Assembly: GCA_021292165.1 (NCBI GenBank)
Contig: CM037879.1
Location: 112,522,359-112,586,358, forward strand
DNA length: 64,000 bases
Direction: 5' to 3'
DNA from: Shinisaurus crocodilurus
Lineage: Eukaryota > Chordata > Lepidosauria > Squamata > Shinisauridae
Shown here: one piece after another, positions 11,701 through 19,810 of the stretch
How the letters are laid out: each line of letters begins with the position of its first letter
Position numbering within the stretch: the stretch's first letter is position 1
Position numbers and translations under genes: made by a program
The notes under the pieces: generated by a model
The model's database searches: none
Told to the model about the DNA's origin: nothing
Seen by the model: the letters and a program-made list of their open reading frames with translations, nothing else

Positions 11701-11976
11701 AGGAACTTCTGACAAAGAGTTCACTAGTTCATTTTTGATGGCAAAGCCTACTCCATGTATTCGTCGGTCCTGCTCAGGTAGTCCTTTCCAGAAGAAGGTA
11801 TAACCTCCTTTTTCTTCTTTCAACTGTCCCTCTCCTGCCCTTCGAGTTTCTTGAAGTGCTGCTATGTCAATTTTAAACCGTCTCAGCTCCCTTGCAATAA
11901 TAGCAGTCCTACGCTCAGGGCATTCACTATCTATGTTATCCAGCAATGTCCGTATATTCCATGTTCCAAAATTCAA
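8791..11976 (-). CDS. Endonuclease/reverse transcriptase of non-LTR retrotransposon
   Basis: An uninterrupted frame of 1061 codons. An exonuclease-endonuclease-phosphatase domain occupies about residues 1-240: GTWNIRTL, ALQET (catalytic Glu), LLGDFNARVG (Asp/Asn), and WTDHRL near 245 (His). The reverse transcriptase domain covers about 480-790, with IITLFKKGDR, YMAFIDLAKAFDTVDR (first Asp) and ELQYADDNVVSA (the YADD catalytic box). The thumb-like C-terminus ends in CPHCGKLCGSRIGLHSHLRT, a CCHH zinc finger usual in this type. All visible catalytic residues are intact. The codon at 11974-11976 is TTG, not ATG. The frame stays open only to a TGA at 12028-12030, with no ATG in between, so the native start is unclear. 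This is a transposon protein, even where databases label relatives 'craniofacial development protein 2-like'. Confidence 0.9.
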   Translation of the reverse strand: MNFGTWNIRTLLDNIDSECPERRTAIIARELRRFKIDIAALQETRRAGEGQLKEEKGGYTFFWKGLPEQDRRIHGVGFAIKNELVNSLSEVPTGINERLITLRLKLANNQQVTILSAYAPTLDADDDIKESFYSQLDTLLSEIPKEDKIILLGDFNARVGRDSDLWPETIGKDGVGNSNPNGLLLLSICAEHNLTITNTLFRQKNKLKTSWQHPRSKHWHLLDYVIVRVRDRRDVLLTRAMVSADDCWTDHRLIRSTMVINIAPQRRLQGRKPRRKMNIQVLQDPIKQTRLQSLLKEHLPTEPPDNIEDHWSKLKTSITAACEQTIGYETKKHQDWFDENDNEIKYIIDQKRKAFQIWQNDINCAAKKKTYASAKAEVQRRTRELKNAWWKKKAEEIQQLAESHDARGFFKATRAIYGPKTYGTNPLQSKDGTKLLKDKESIALRWKEHYYDLLNRKSKVDNEIFSQIPQKQIKEELAILPTLDEVIKAINQMKNNKASGPDGIPAEIFKEGGPELVQHLHKLIEKIWIREEIPEDFRDAIIITLFKKGDRTDCGNYRGISLLATAGKIFARILANRLLSISEEILPETQYGFRPSRGTVDMIFTARQLQEKCREQNQPLYMAFIDLAKAFDTVDRTALWTILMKIGCPNKFVNILRLLHDNMTATVLDNNGSHGAPFKVGSGVKQGCVIAPTLFAIFIAMVLHLVKGKLPTGVGIIYRTDGKLFNLSRLKAKSKVITTSVVELQYADDNVVSAHSEDDLQTILNAFAEAYEKLGLSLNIKKTKVLHQQVQANPLVMPSIQLGGTILENVDHFLYLGSYLSVTANIDSEIQHRLSSASAAFSRMKHRVFEDRDICKKTKTLVYEAIVLPTLLYACETWTIYKRHFHLLERFHQRCLRKILQITWEDRRTNVSVLEEAKTTSIEKMILQRQLQWTGHVVRMPDCRLPKQLLYSQLKNGKRNIGGQYKRFKDVHKANLKKCNINIENWEALAHERSKWRLAFHKGSMDFEEARVQGEREKRAKRKARQMNPLQDHLLSGNLCPHCGKLCGSRIGLHSHLRTHR

Positions 11977-12283
11977 ATGTCTTTTTCGACCGCTAAAATG
12001 GTGACCCCACTGGACGCGGTAATCCAGTCAGGGGAGAAAGAGGTAGACTATGTTTAGGGCACCTTTTCTAGCCCCCTCCCCATACGGGGTGAGCAGAGTG
12101 GATCCTAAATAGGGCTGCTCAGTCATGGATACAGCTGCCGAGCTGCTCGACTACCTCGTTCCTTGAACAGGGCGACTGAGTCTGCATCCACCGCCCATGT
12201 GCTGGTCCATGGCTAGGGGCTTCCAGATTCACAGTCCTGCCCCCGTCGCCGTTCGCCAGTCGCCATGGGACTTTTTTTATGTT

Positions 12284-12323
12284 TGTTTGGTTGGGTTGGG
12301 TTGGGTTGGATGGGTTGGGTTGG
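12284..12323. repeat. (GGTTG)n short tandem tract
   Basis: About seven GGTTG units, one with an inserted GATG, inside the leader of the retrotransposon. On the element's sense strand it reads CCAAC repeats. It is not the telomeric TTAGGG unit. Confidence 0.8.
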
Positions 12324-13232
12324 AAGACGCCTGTGCGTGAAACTGTTTTATGTGGGGAGATCAGTGCACAACGAATCACCACACAAACTTGACAGAGTAC
12401 GGCAGAGATCCAATGGCACGGTTACCCTGACGATTGGAAAACCATTCTCTGCTGCAGCCTTCATCCGCCTTCACAGCCGTTGTAATTTAGGTTTAATTAT
12501 CTTCCGCCTGTTCTGCCGTTGAGGACTTTGTTTTGGATCGTTCTTTGTCTGGTTCCTCTCCCCGGACCTTACCGCCATGGGTGACCCTACTGGGAGTACA
12601 TAGCTCCCGACGGCATTGCTCACAGGATTCATCGGAACACGCAAGCCCACTCACCACTTCAAGGTGACGATCCAGCGAGGGGATATATTAAGTATGTGTT
12701 GAAATACAACTTTTCACCACACTGCAGTTCAGTGGAATATTTTGTTTTTAACACTGCTTTTAAATTACATGAAAGGAAGGAGCATACTAAGACAGCAAAT
12801 ATTTTGGGCCACAGGCTGTTAGGCGTGGCTGAATAAAAGTCAGTTGAAAAACACTAGCAATTTTTGTTTTTACTACTGCAGTAAAACAGGTTTGTACTGT
12901 ATCTGATGCAAGCACTGACAGAAGACTGTTATGGAATTGTCTGGCCATATAAATGCTGCCCAAATCAGAGCAGTAAATTACCACTACCAAGCCTGCATGG
13001 CAGACTTTTCAGTGAGAATTACTTCCTTCTCCATAATCTTCATTTATTAAAGGGTTAATAACTGGCAGAATACTAGAAGTCATTGAGCTTTATAATCTCA
13101 TGGTATGAATATGTTTAGTTGAGAAGCTCAGTCAACCAAATCATCTGTACAGGGGACAAGCAAGAATAACAAATTCTATGAGATATGGAATCCATTTATT
13201 TCCTTTATAAACACAAAGAGTATATCCATTCT

Positions 13233-13469
13233 CTAGATAAGCATAGGTCTCTGGAATAACCTTTTCTGTTCTATGATAATGTTTTCTTTCCTACTTCGAC
13301 TCGCATTGATGGCATCCTTTTTAATTTTGCCTGTGATGTGTTGCTTAGCCTCTGGAGTACCATATACTACTCTGAAATTTTCTGGCATCTTTCCTACACT
13401 ATGATTACTGAATTGTAGCAACAAACACTGGGATTTTTCCCATGTGTTCCCAACTTGTATTTCCATCAT
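13233..13469 (-). CDS. Unassigned 78-codon frame, possible exon or retrocopy remnant
   Basis: The frame translates to a charged, non-repetitive peptide (KMPENFRVVYGTPEAKQHI and a Lys/Arg-rich C-terminus) ending in a stop. AATAAA on the minus strand follows about 35 bp downstream (13195-13201). A possible splice acceptor (ACAATTCAG) lies within it near 13410. It does not resemble the transposon proteins around it and I do not recognise the family. It may equally be chance. Confidence 0.22.
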   Translation of the reverse strand: MMEIQVGNTWEKSQCLLLQFSNHSVGKMPENFRVVYGTPEAKQHITGKIKKDAINASRSRKENIIIEQKRLFQRPMLI

Positions 13470-13572
13470 TATAATAATAAAGCAAAGTTTTACATACCAA
13501 TAAATGGCAAACTTAGGTTACAAACCAATCTACACATGTTGATGCAGAAGTAAACCCAAATGGGTTAAATCC

Positions 13573-13639
13573 AGACTTAGTCATACTAAGAGTAGACCCA
13601 TGGATATCAATGGGACTTACTCGAAGTACGACTAAATCT
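13573..13639. repeat. Short dyad repeat (squamate-type), diverged copy
   Basis: Inverted symmetry around 'gatatc': 'agtcatactaagagtagacc' on the left and 'cttactcgaagtacgact' on the right. It belongs with the copies at 29141, 35923 and 54879 that contain 'caatggrrcttact'. Confidence 0.45.
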
Positions 13640-14406
13640 AGATCCATCCCAATTAGCTCATGCTACTTACTTTATTACAGGGGTAGGCAACCTTTTTGGA
13701 CCCGTGGACACACTTGTCATTCTTTTTCGGGGCTCAAGGGCATATTTGTCCAGCTGTCATTTGGATCTGTGCACACTTATTTGTGGGATTCTCTCTTTGC
13801 TTGACCCTTCTTGCATTATTCCCACTTTTCTTGACCCACCCTTCTGGGATTTCTACTTTTCTGCCAGTACCTGCTGTATTATATTATGCTTAAGAGTGGA
13901 CTGTCAATATTACTATCAATTGGTTAAAAGCAAAATGCCGGATTATAGTTTTTAAAAATCAGCAATAGTATAAATATATGTGTAGATATATGCAACTGAG
14001 ATTACATCAGAAGGAGATTTGTCAGGCCTCACCTAGAGATTCTGACTGTCCTTTTAAATACCTTGAGGCAGTAGGAGAGTCTGCACCTGCTGTAGCGCCC
14101 ATTCCATTCCCTCACCATTCTGCTCCATTCCACCACCACTTCACCCATCCCACTCCCTGCCTGAAACCAAGCAAGGTGGAGGGTGGGTGAGACACAGACT
14201 ATCTGAAAATATTATGGCATGGGCCACACAGTGGCAACATACTCTCATACTGCTTCAAGCACTTAAAAGGAGCTACCGGGATATCTGGACAAGAGTCTGG
14301 CAATCCTAATCAAAAGAGGGAAATCAGAATATTCAAACATTAATAAACAGGATCCTTTCTAACATGAAAATACAAGAAAGCTACATTTTAAAATATCATC
14401 ATCCAT

Positions 14407-14490
14407 ATTAGCATAATACCTTTATTAGGCCAACCAAAAGATCATAAAAAATGTGCACACTTTTGAGATTTCCAGATCTTTTCATCAGGT
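14407..14490 (+). repeat. Interspersed repeat of unknown class, copy 1
   Basis: The text 'tagcataatacctttattag' through 'agatcttttcatcaggtaag' recurs at 23142-23236 (+). It recurs on the minus strand around 32205-32465, where a SINE interrupts it. The class is not identified. Confidence 0.5.
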
Positions 14491-14832
14491 AAGGCGTTAT
14501 AAAAAGCAGGTGTGGGGGAGGATAGTGGCGGGGGGAAATCCCATCAACTTGATGGTGAAGTCACATTATCTGCATGTTCAGAGTCCCAAGATGGAATTGG
14601 AAAGGAGAGGTCTGCAGACATTCAAATTAGGCTATGCTGTTCACGTGATGGTTACAGGAAGAACCTGTTGCCCCTAGGATTGTTGGATGAAGTAAGGAGA
14701 AAATGTTGGATCCTCCATTTTTGAAAATATAAAGTCCAACTGTTCTCAGAAGTGTTTTCCACCCTGAGAGAAGCATACAGGCTCCTTTTACAAGTGGACC
14801 ACAGAGAGAAATTAGGCAGTCTTTATATTAAT

Positions 14833-15282
14833 CTAGTCTAGTGCTAAACAACACCCAATGAGGTCATTTAGATAGAGGTTGAATAACGTAGGGCCCAACA
14901 TACAGCCCTGGCGGACACCCCTGGTAGCTGGAATAGATCTTGTCAAATTCCCTGCTATTCCGCATCTTACACAGAGCGTATTTCCCTGGTAAAGGCAATT
15001 GATGAGGTACAGTAGTCTCTTATCTATGGAGGTGTGGAGTAACTTTAGCCATAATTTGTCTCTTGGAATAGAGTCAAAGGCAGATTTTAGATCTATAAAA
15101 GCAGTATACAGACCATTACCAAGAGAGGTCATGTATTTCTCTGCAAGATGGTTTAAAACAAAACAGTGGTCTAACGTTGATCTGCCCTTTCTGAAGCCTG
15201 CCTGTTCGTTTTCCAGGATATTCTCATCCTCTATCCAGGAGTCTAGTTTTCGTTTCAGATAGCTAGCATACAGCTTACCCAC
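14833..15282 (-). pseudogene. LINE ORF2, reverse transcriptase middle part
   Basis: Resumes after the CR1 insertion with 'VVGKLYASYLKRKLDSW'. It contains 'QAGFRKGRSTLDHCFVL', the 'YTAFIDLKSAFDSIPRD' palm motif with the first catalytic Asp, and 'RGVRQGCMLGPTLFNLYLND'. It ends five residues later at a stop created by the junction with flanking DNA, before the YADD box. The catalytic core is therefore incomplete. Confidence 0.85.
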
Positions 15283-15292
15283 AACCGAAAGT

Positions 15293-17440
15293 ATAGAATC
15301 ATAGAAAAGTAGAGTTGGAAGGGGCCTACAAGGCCATCGAGTCCAACCCCCTGCTCAATGCAGGAATCCAGGTCAAAGCATCTCTGACAGATGTCTGTCC
15401 AGCCGCACCTTGAATGCCTCCAGACTGGGAGAGCCCACCACCTCCCTAGGTAGTTGATTCCATTGTCTTATTGCTCTGACAGTCAGGAAATTTTTCCTGA
15501 TGTTTAGGTGGAATCTAGGTTCCTGTAACTTGAGCCCATTATTCCGTGTCCTGCAAACTGGGATGAACGAGAAGAGATCTTTGCCCTCCTCTGTGTGACA
15601 TCCCTTCAAATACTGGAAGAGTGCGATCATATCTCCCCTCAGTCTCCTCTTCTGAAGGCTAAACATGCCCAGTTCTTTCAGTCTCTCCTCATAGGGCCTT
15701 GTTTCCAGTCCCTTTATCATCCTTGTTGCCCTCCTCTGAACCCTCTCCAGTTTGTCTATGTCCTTGTTAAACTGAGGTGCCCAGAACTGGACACAGTACT
15801 CAAGATGAGGCCTAACCAGTGCCGAGTAAAGGGGAATTATCACTTCCCGCGATTTGGAAGCTATACTTCTATTAATACAGCCCAAAATTGCATTTGCCTT
15901 CTTTGCAGCCACGTCGCATTGCTGGCTCATATTCAGTTTGTGATCTACCACAATTCCAAGATCCTTCTCACTTGTAGTATTGTTGAGCCAAGTGTCCCCC
16001 ATTCTGTAACTCTGCATTTGGTTTCCTCTCCCTAGGTGCAGCACTTGGCATTTATCCCTGTTAAATTTCATTCTGTTGTTTTCGGCCCAGCGCTCCAGCC
16101 TATCGAGGTCACTTTGAATTTTGTTTCTGTCTTCCAGAGTATTAGCTGTTCCACCCAACTTTGTGTCATCTGCAAATTTGATAAGCATTCCCTGTACCTC
16201 CTCATCCAAGTCATTAATAAAAATGTTGAAGAGCACCGGGCCCAGGACCGAGCCCTGTGGTACCCCGCTCGTTACCTCTCCCCAGTTTGAGAAGGAACCA
16301 TTGATAAGCACTCTTTGAGTCCGATTCTGTAGCCAATTGTGGATCCACCTGATAGTTGTTCCATCTAGCCCACTCTTAGCTAGCTTACTAATCAGGATAT
16401 CATGAGGCACTTTGTCGAAAGCTTTGCTGAAGTCCAGGTATATAATGTCCACAGCATTCCCACAGTCCACAAGGGAGGTTACCCGATCAAAAAATGAGAT
16501 CAGATTAGTCTGACAGGATTTGTTCTTGACAAATCCATGCTGGCTTCTAGTAATCACTGCATTGTTTTCAAGGTGCTTGCAGACTGACTTCTTTATAATC
16601 TGCTCAAAAATCTTCCCGGGGATTGATGTCAGACTGACTGGCCTATAGTTCCCAGGTTCCTCCTTCTTGCCCTTTTTGAAGATGGGAACAACATTTGCCC
16701 TCCTCCAGTCGTCTGGCACTTCACCTGTCCTCCATGATTTCTCAAAGATAATAGACAGTGGTTCTGAGAGTTCTTCTGCCAGTTCCTTTATTACTCTAGG
16801 ATGCAGCTCATCAGGCCCTGGAGATTTAAACTCGTTCAGAGTAATCAGGTGCTCCTTGACCATTTGCCTATCAATCTCAAGCTGCAATTCTGCCCCTTCA
16901 GTCTGCATTTCAGGTTTGCCAGGGGGGTCATAGACCCTCTTTTGGGAGAAGACCGAGCCGAAGTAGGAATTGAACACTTCTGCCTTTTCTTTGTCTTCTG
17001 TTATCAATTTGCCATCCTCATTGCATAGTTGAACCACCAGTTCTTTCTTCTGTCTTTTACTGTGCATGTATCTGAAGAAAGCTTTTTTGTTGCTTTTAGC
17101 ATTCCTCGCTAACCTTAGCTCATTCTCAGCTTTAGCCTTCCTGACACTATTCCTGCAGTTCTGTGCTACCTGCCTGTACTCTTCCCCTGTAGCCTGTCCT
17201 TCCTTCCACTTCCTATACGTGTCCTTTTTTTTTTTCAGGTCATCTTTGAGTTTATTGTGAAGCCACATTGGCTTCTTCTGTTGCCCTCTGCCTTTTTTCC
17301 TTGTGGGAATTGTTTGCAATTGTGCCTTTAAAATTTCCTTTTTTAAAAACTCCCACCCCTCCTGGGCTCCCTTTCTCGTGAGAGTCATTTGCCATGGGAT
17401 CTTACTAATCATTGTTCTGAGTTTGATAAGCACTTGTAGT
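15293..17440 (-). mobile_element. CR1 LINE, 5'-truncated, long intact frame
   Basis: Inserted in the reverse transcriptase of the older LINE. On the minus strand the CR1 3' UTR and tail lie at 15293-15372 (CCCCTTCCAACTCTACTTTT, CTATGATTCTATA). TACTT is present on both sides of the insertion in the host LINE, a probable 5-bp duplication. The 5' junction (17431-17474) carries two 17-bp copies of a palindromic filler. Confidence 0.9.
15373..17433 (-). CDS. CR1 ORF2, reverse transcriptase portion, truncated at N-terminus
   Basis: 686 uninterrupted codons. There is no endonuclease domain because the copy is 5'-truncated. From about residue 190 the reverse transcriptase reads SPGPDELHPRVIKELAEEL, VVPIFKKGKKEEPGNYRPVS, IIYLDFSKAFDKVPHD (Asp), [17 protein letters not shown] and LIKFADDTKL (FADD box). 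The C-terminal region has [15 protein letters not shown] and [11 protein letters not shown]. The absence of stops over 2 kb in a truncated, non-functional copy indicates recent insertion. No promoter or leader is expected. Confidence 0.9.
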   Translation of the reverse strand: MLIKLRTMISKIPWQMTLTRKGAQEGWEFLKKEILKAQLQTIPTRKKGRGQQKKPMWLHNKLKDDLKKKKDTYRKWKEGQATGEEYRQVAQNCRNSVRKAKAENELRLARNAKSNKKAFFRYMHSKRQKKELVVQLCNEDGKLITEDKEKAEVFNSYFGSVFSQKRVYDPPGKPEMQTEGAELQLEIDRQMVKEHLITLNEFKSPGPDELHPRVIKELAEELSEPLSIIFEKSWRTGEVPDDWRRANVVPIFKKGKKEEPGNYRPVSLTSIPGKIFEQIIKKSVCKHLENNAVITRSQHGFVKNKSCQTNLISFFDRVTSLVDCGNAVDIIYLDFSKAFDKVPHDILISKLAKSGLDGTTIRWIHNWLQNRTQRVLINGSFSNWGEVTSGVPQGSVLGPVLFNIFINDLDEEVQGMLIKFADDTKLGGTANTLEDRNKIQSDLDRLERWAENNRMKFNRDKCQVLHLGRGNQMQSYRMGDTWLNNTTSEKDLGIVVDHKLNMSQQCDVAAKKANAILGCINRSIASKSREVIIPLYSALVRPHLEYCVQFWAPQFNKDIDKLERVQRRATRMIKGLETRPYEERLKELGMFSLQKRRLRGDMIALFQYLKGCHTEEGKDLFSFIPVCRTRNNGLKLQEPRFHLNIRKNFLTVRAIRQWNQLPREVVGSPSLEAFKVRLDRHLSEML

Positions 17441-17474
17441 ATTGTAGTACTACAAGTATTGTAGTACTACAAGT
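17441..17474. repeat. Two 17-bp direct repeats, each nearly palindromic
   Basis: ATTGTAGTACTACAAGT occurs twice back to back (17441-17457 and 17458-17474). Each contains the dyad CTTGTAGTACTACAAG with its neighbour. It sits exactly at the CR1 5' junction. Confidence 0.9.
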
Positions 17475-18441
17475 AGACTGATGGGTCTATAATTGAATGG
17501 ATCCTCTCTAGCTCCTTTCTTAAAAATTGGTATTACTATGTCCTCAAGCCAAGCAAGGGGAACTTTACCTGAATTATTAATGTGAGTGAACAAATTTGCC
17601 AACAGGGGGCCCCACCAATCCATATTAGCCTTCAACATTTCCGGAAGAATGTTATCTATTCCTGGGGCCTTACCTGATTTGATATTTCTGATCAGGGACT
17701 TTATTTCAGACTGCATAACTGGGTCCCATATGGGAGTGTCATTTAAATCTATGGCAAGATTTAAATGCTCTGGGTTCCTCTTCGAATAGGCTCTGTAGCA
17801 TCTGTAAAAAGAGCAGTAAAATGCTGATCCCAGATGTCTGCTGGGATATTACAGCAGAGCCTATTCGAAGAGGAACCCACAGCATCAGTAACTAATGCCC
17901 AGAAGAGTTTAGAATTTTTATTTAGTGAAGAATCTATCAAAGCATTCCAGCCCTTCTTGACTGCTAGTCTCTTTTTAGAGGCTATCAGAACTTTATATTT
18001 CTTTTTAATTTCATAATATTCTTGAGGTAAGACATTTAGGTTTTCCCTTCTATAATGATTGTATATCTCTCTCAATTTTTCCTTGGCTACACGGCAGTCA
18101 TTGTCAAACCACTTGGGTCCGCCCATCTTTGACAAAGCTCCTTTGGCAATTTGTCTTGTGATTAAAACAGCATTTAGGGCGGTAATCAAGGATGAATAGT
18201 TATTTAAGGCGGGGATGGCTCCAGTAGCTTCCATAACTGAATTTTTTAAGGCCTCCCCCGCAGAAGAACCAAGGAAACCCGCAACTTCACTACTGTTTTT
18301 TTCCGTCCAATATAGCCTCTTGTGTTTAAGATTTAAAGATTTGTCTTGAAACTGATATTTGGCACCCAAGTGGACAGCGTTTGGCATGGAAAGAGTCACC
18401 ATGAGAGGAAGGTGATCACTCTCAAGCCTATCCCCTACCAA
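17450..18441 (-). pseudogene. LINE ORF2, linker and start of reverse transcriptase
   Basis: Two frames, 17761-18441 and 17450-17716, separated by a frameshift. The first contains 'ESDHLPLMVTLSMP', the last endonuclease motif with the SDH catalytic His. The second has 'SGKAPGIDNILPEMLKAN' and 'IVIPIFKKGAREDPFNYRPI', reverse transcriptase motifs 0-2. The CR1 cuts the sequence directly after 'RPISLL'. A perfect 25-bp inverted repeat at 17771-17795 and 17855-17879 lies at the frameshift. Confidence 0.8.
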
Positions 18442-18451
18442 AAATCAGACA

Positions 18452-19290
18452 TCAACTTGATATGGAATGCAAGATCAATACAAAATCCACCACACTACTT
18501 CCATGCCCAGATACATAGGTAAATTCTGCATATTTGTCAAAAGAGGGGTTTCCATTTACAATCTGGAGGGCAAGACGAGTCACCATTTGGGTCAGACAGA
18601 TACCACCAAAATTCACCTTCGGATCTTTAGAACTTCTGTCATAGCTAAATACAAAGATCTCATTTCCAACTGCTCCCCATATGCTGGAAGAGAAAAGTAT
18701 GTTATTGTTTGGACCCAGTCTCGCATTAAAGTCCCCCATAATAATTAAATGAGCTCTGGGAAATCTGGATTTTAACTCTATTATATAATTTTCCAAGTCT
18801 TTCCAGGCCTCCTTTATACAATTCCTAGAGGGAAAGGGGGGGAATATAGACATTGATCAGCAAAAGGGACTTTACTCCAAGTTCAATAAGGCCCGCCACT
18901 GCTATTCTCCCACAAGGGGGGATCAACTTGATCCGCTTTAAGGGACGTGGATATCAATATTGCCAAGCCGGCCTTATGTCTACCTTTTCCTTTTGTGGGC
19001 TCAGCAGGCATATCATTTACCAGAAACCCGTTTAGACAGGCCTGTGGCTTACGCTGGCTCAGCTTGTCTGAGTGTGGAAAGCTAAGCAGGGTCAGGCCTG
19101 GTTATTACTTGGATGGGAGACCCCTCCTCTAATTTCCTGCATTGAGCAGGGGGTTGGACTTGATAGCCTTGTAGGCTCCTTCCAACTCTATGATCTATGA
19201 AATCTATGAGATAAATTTTTTGGGTGACCCAGGTTTCTTGAATAAAAATCACATCATGGGCTCTTAGATAATCCAACACCTTTGAATCCT
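18452..19290 (-). pseudogene. LINE ORF2, endonuclease domain, split by SINE
   Basis: On the minus strand, about 19290-19212 gives 'LDYLRAHDVIFIQETWVTQK' (catalytic QET). The SINE 19037-19211 interrupts. Then 18853-18452 gives 'HLIIMGDFNARLGPNNNILF', the GDFNA motif, and 'FTYVSGHGSSVVDFVLI'. Stops and shifts show it is inactive. The fold is the same endonuclease family as in the 8.7-12.7 kb element, but the sequences differ strongly. Confidence 0.8.
19037..19211 (+). mobile_element. 5S rRNA-headed, CR1-tailed SINE, copy 2
   Basis: Starts CAGGCCTGTGGCTTACGCTG. The 5S-like part GGAAAGCTAAGCAGGGTC to CTTGGATGGGAGACC is at 19075-19123. It then joins the CR1-type end 'gagcagggggttggacttga' and terminates in repeats of ATGAAATCT. 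It is inserted in the endonuclease region of the old LINE. Confidence 0.9.
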
Positions 19291-19810
19291 TTTGCTTAGA
19301 GGCCCACCCTGCTATATTTCATGAGACAAATTTAAGTTTGTCACGTGGCTTGGCCAATGTTGCCTGTTTAGTCCATGAACCGCTGTCCGGTAGAAGGGGA
19401 ACAACTCCAAAAGGGCCATCTCGGTGCGGAGTTTGTCAATTCAGTTCGATAATTTGATTTAGCTCTCCAGACTTATCAAAAAAGACACAGCCAGTTTCTT
19501 TCAAGGGGATTACAGATTCAACCTTGGATGAGGCAGCTTGAGATATCAGCAGAGGAGCATTTTGTCCTAATTCATCAGAATGTAGGTATCTACTTTGCAG
19601 CCATTCCACGCTGGTCATTTGGGCCCTCACCGGAGCACAGAAAATGTATTCTTTAGGGGGAGAATGGCTCTCTCCACATGTATTATCGTCTTTACTTAGG
19701 CATCTGGCTACCTCTCTATTTTGAATTTGTAATCTTTCCCGACTGCCAGTTGTCTCAATGTCCTGAGGTCTTGCATTCTCATCTGTAGCCCTGGCATGGA
19801 TGACAACATC

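Larger units (their letters stand above)
8699..12685 (-). mobile_element. Apparently full-length APE-type non-LTR retrotransposon (RTE/Vingi-like)
   Basis: On the minus strand the element begins near 12685 with CCCCTCGCTGGATCGTCACC. It carries a roughly 650-bp leader, one long ORF2-like frame (8791-12027), a roughly 90-bp 3' UTR with ACTCGGTCACGAGTGATCGC, and ends in an ATATAT tail at 8699-8715. TATTAAG occurs on both sides (8692-8698 and 12686-12692), a plausible but short and AT-rich target duplication. No RNase H domain is seen. RTE or Vingi affiliation is my inference from the ORF layout; a phylogeny would decide. Confidence 0.85.
12693..14406. other. Intergenic with two possible small features
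   Basis: No confirmed gene. It holds an unassigned minus-strand frame (13233-13469), a dyad repeat copy (13573-13639) and, from about 13679 (CAGGGGTAGGCAACCTTTTT), the likely left end of a degraded hAT element whose right end may be near 14260. Confidence 0.4.

Noticed and set aside
8791..11976. Host gene of the 'craniofacial development protein 2-like' type
   Set aside because: That label in databases comes from retrotransposon ORFs. Here the frame lies in a complete element with its own ends and has endonuclease plus reverse transcriptase.
12284..12323. Interstitial telomeric repeat
   Set aside because: The unit is GGTTG, not TTAGGG, and the tract is short.
19037..19125. 5S ribosomal RNA gene
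   Set aside because: Only the internal part of 5S rRNA matches; both ends differ and a CR1 tail follows. The same unit is dispersed five times, so it is a SINE.
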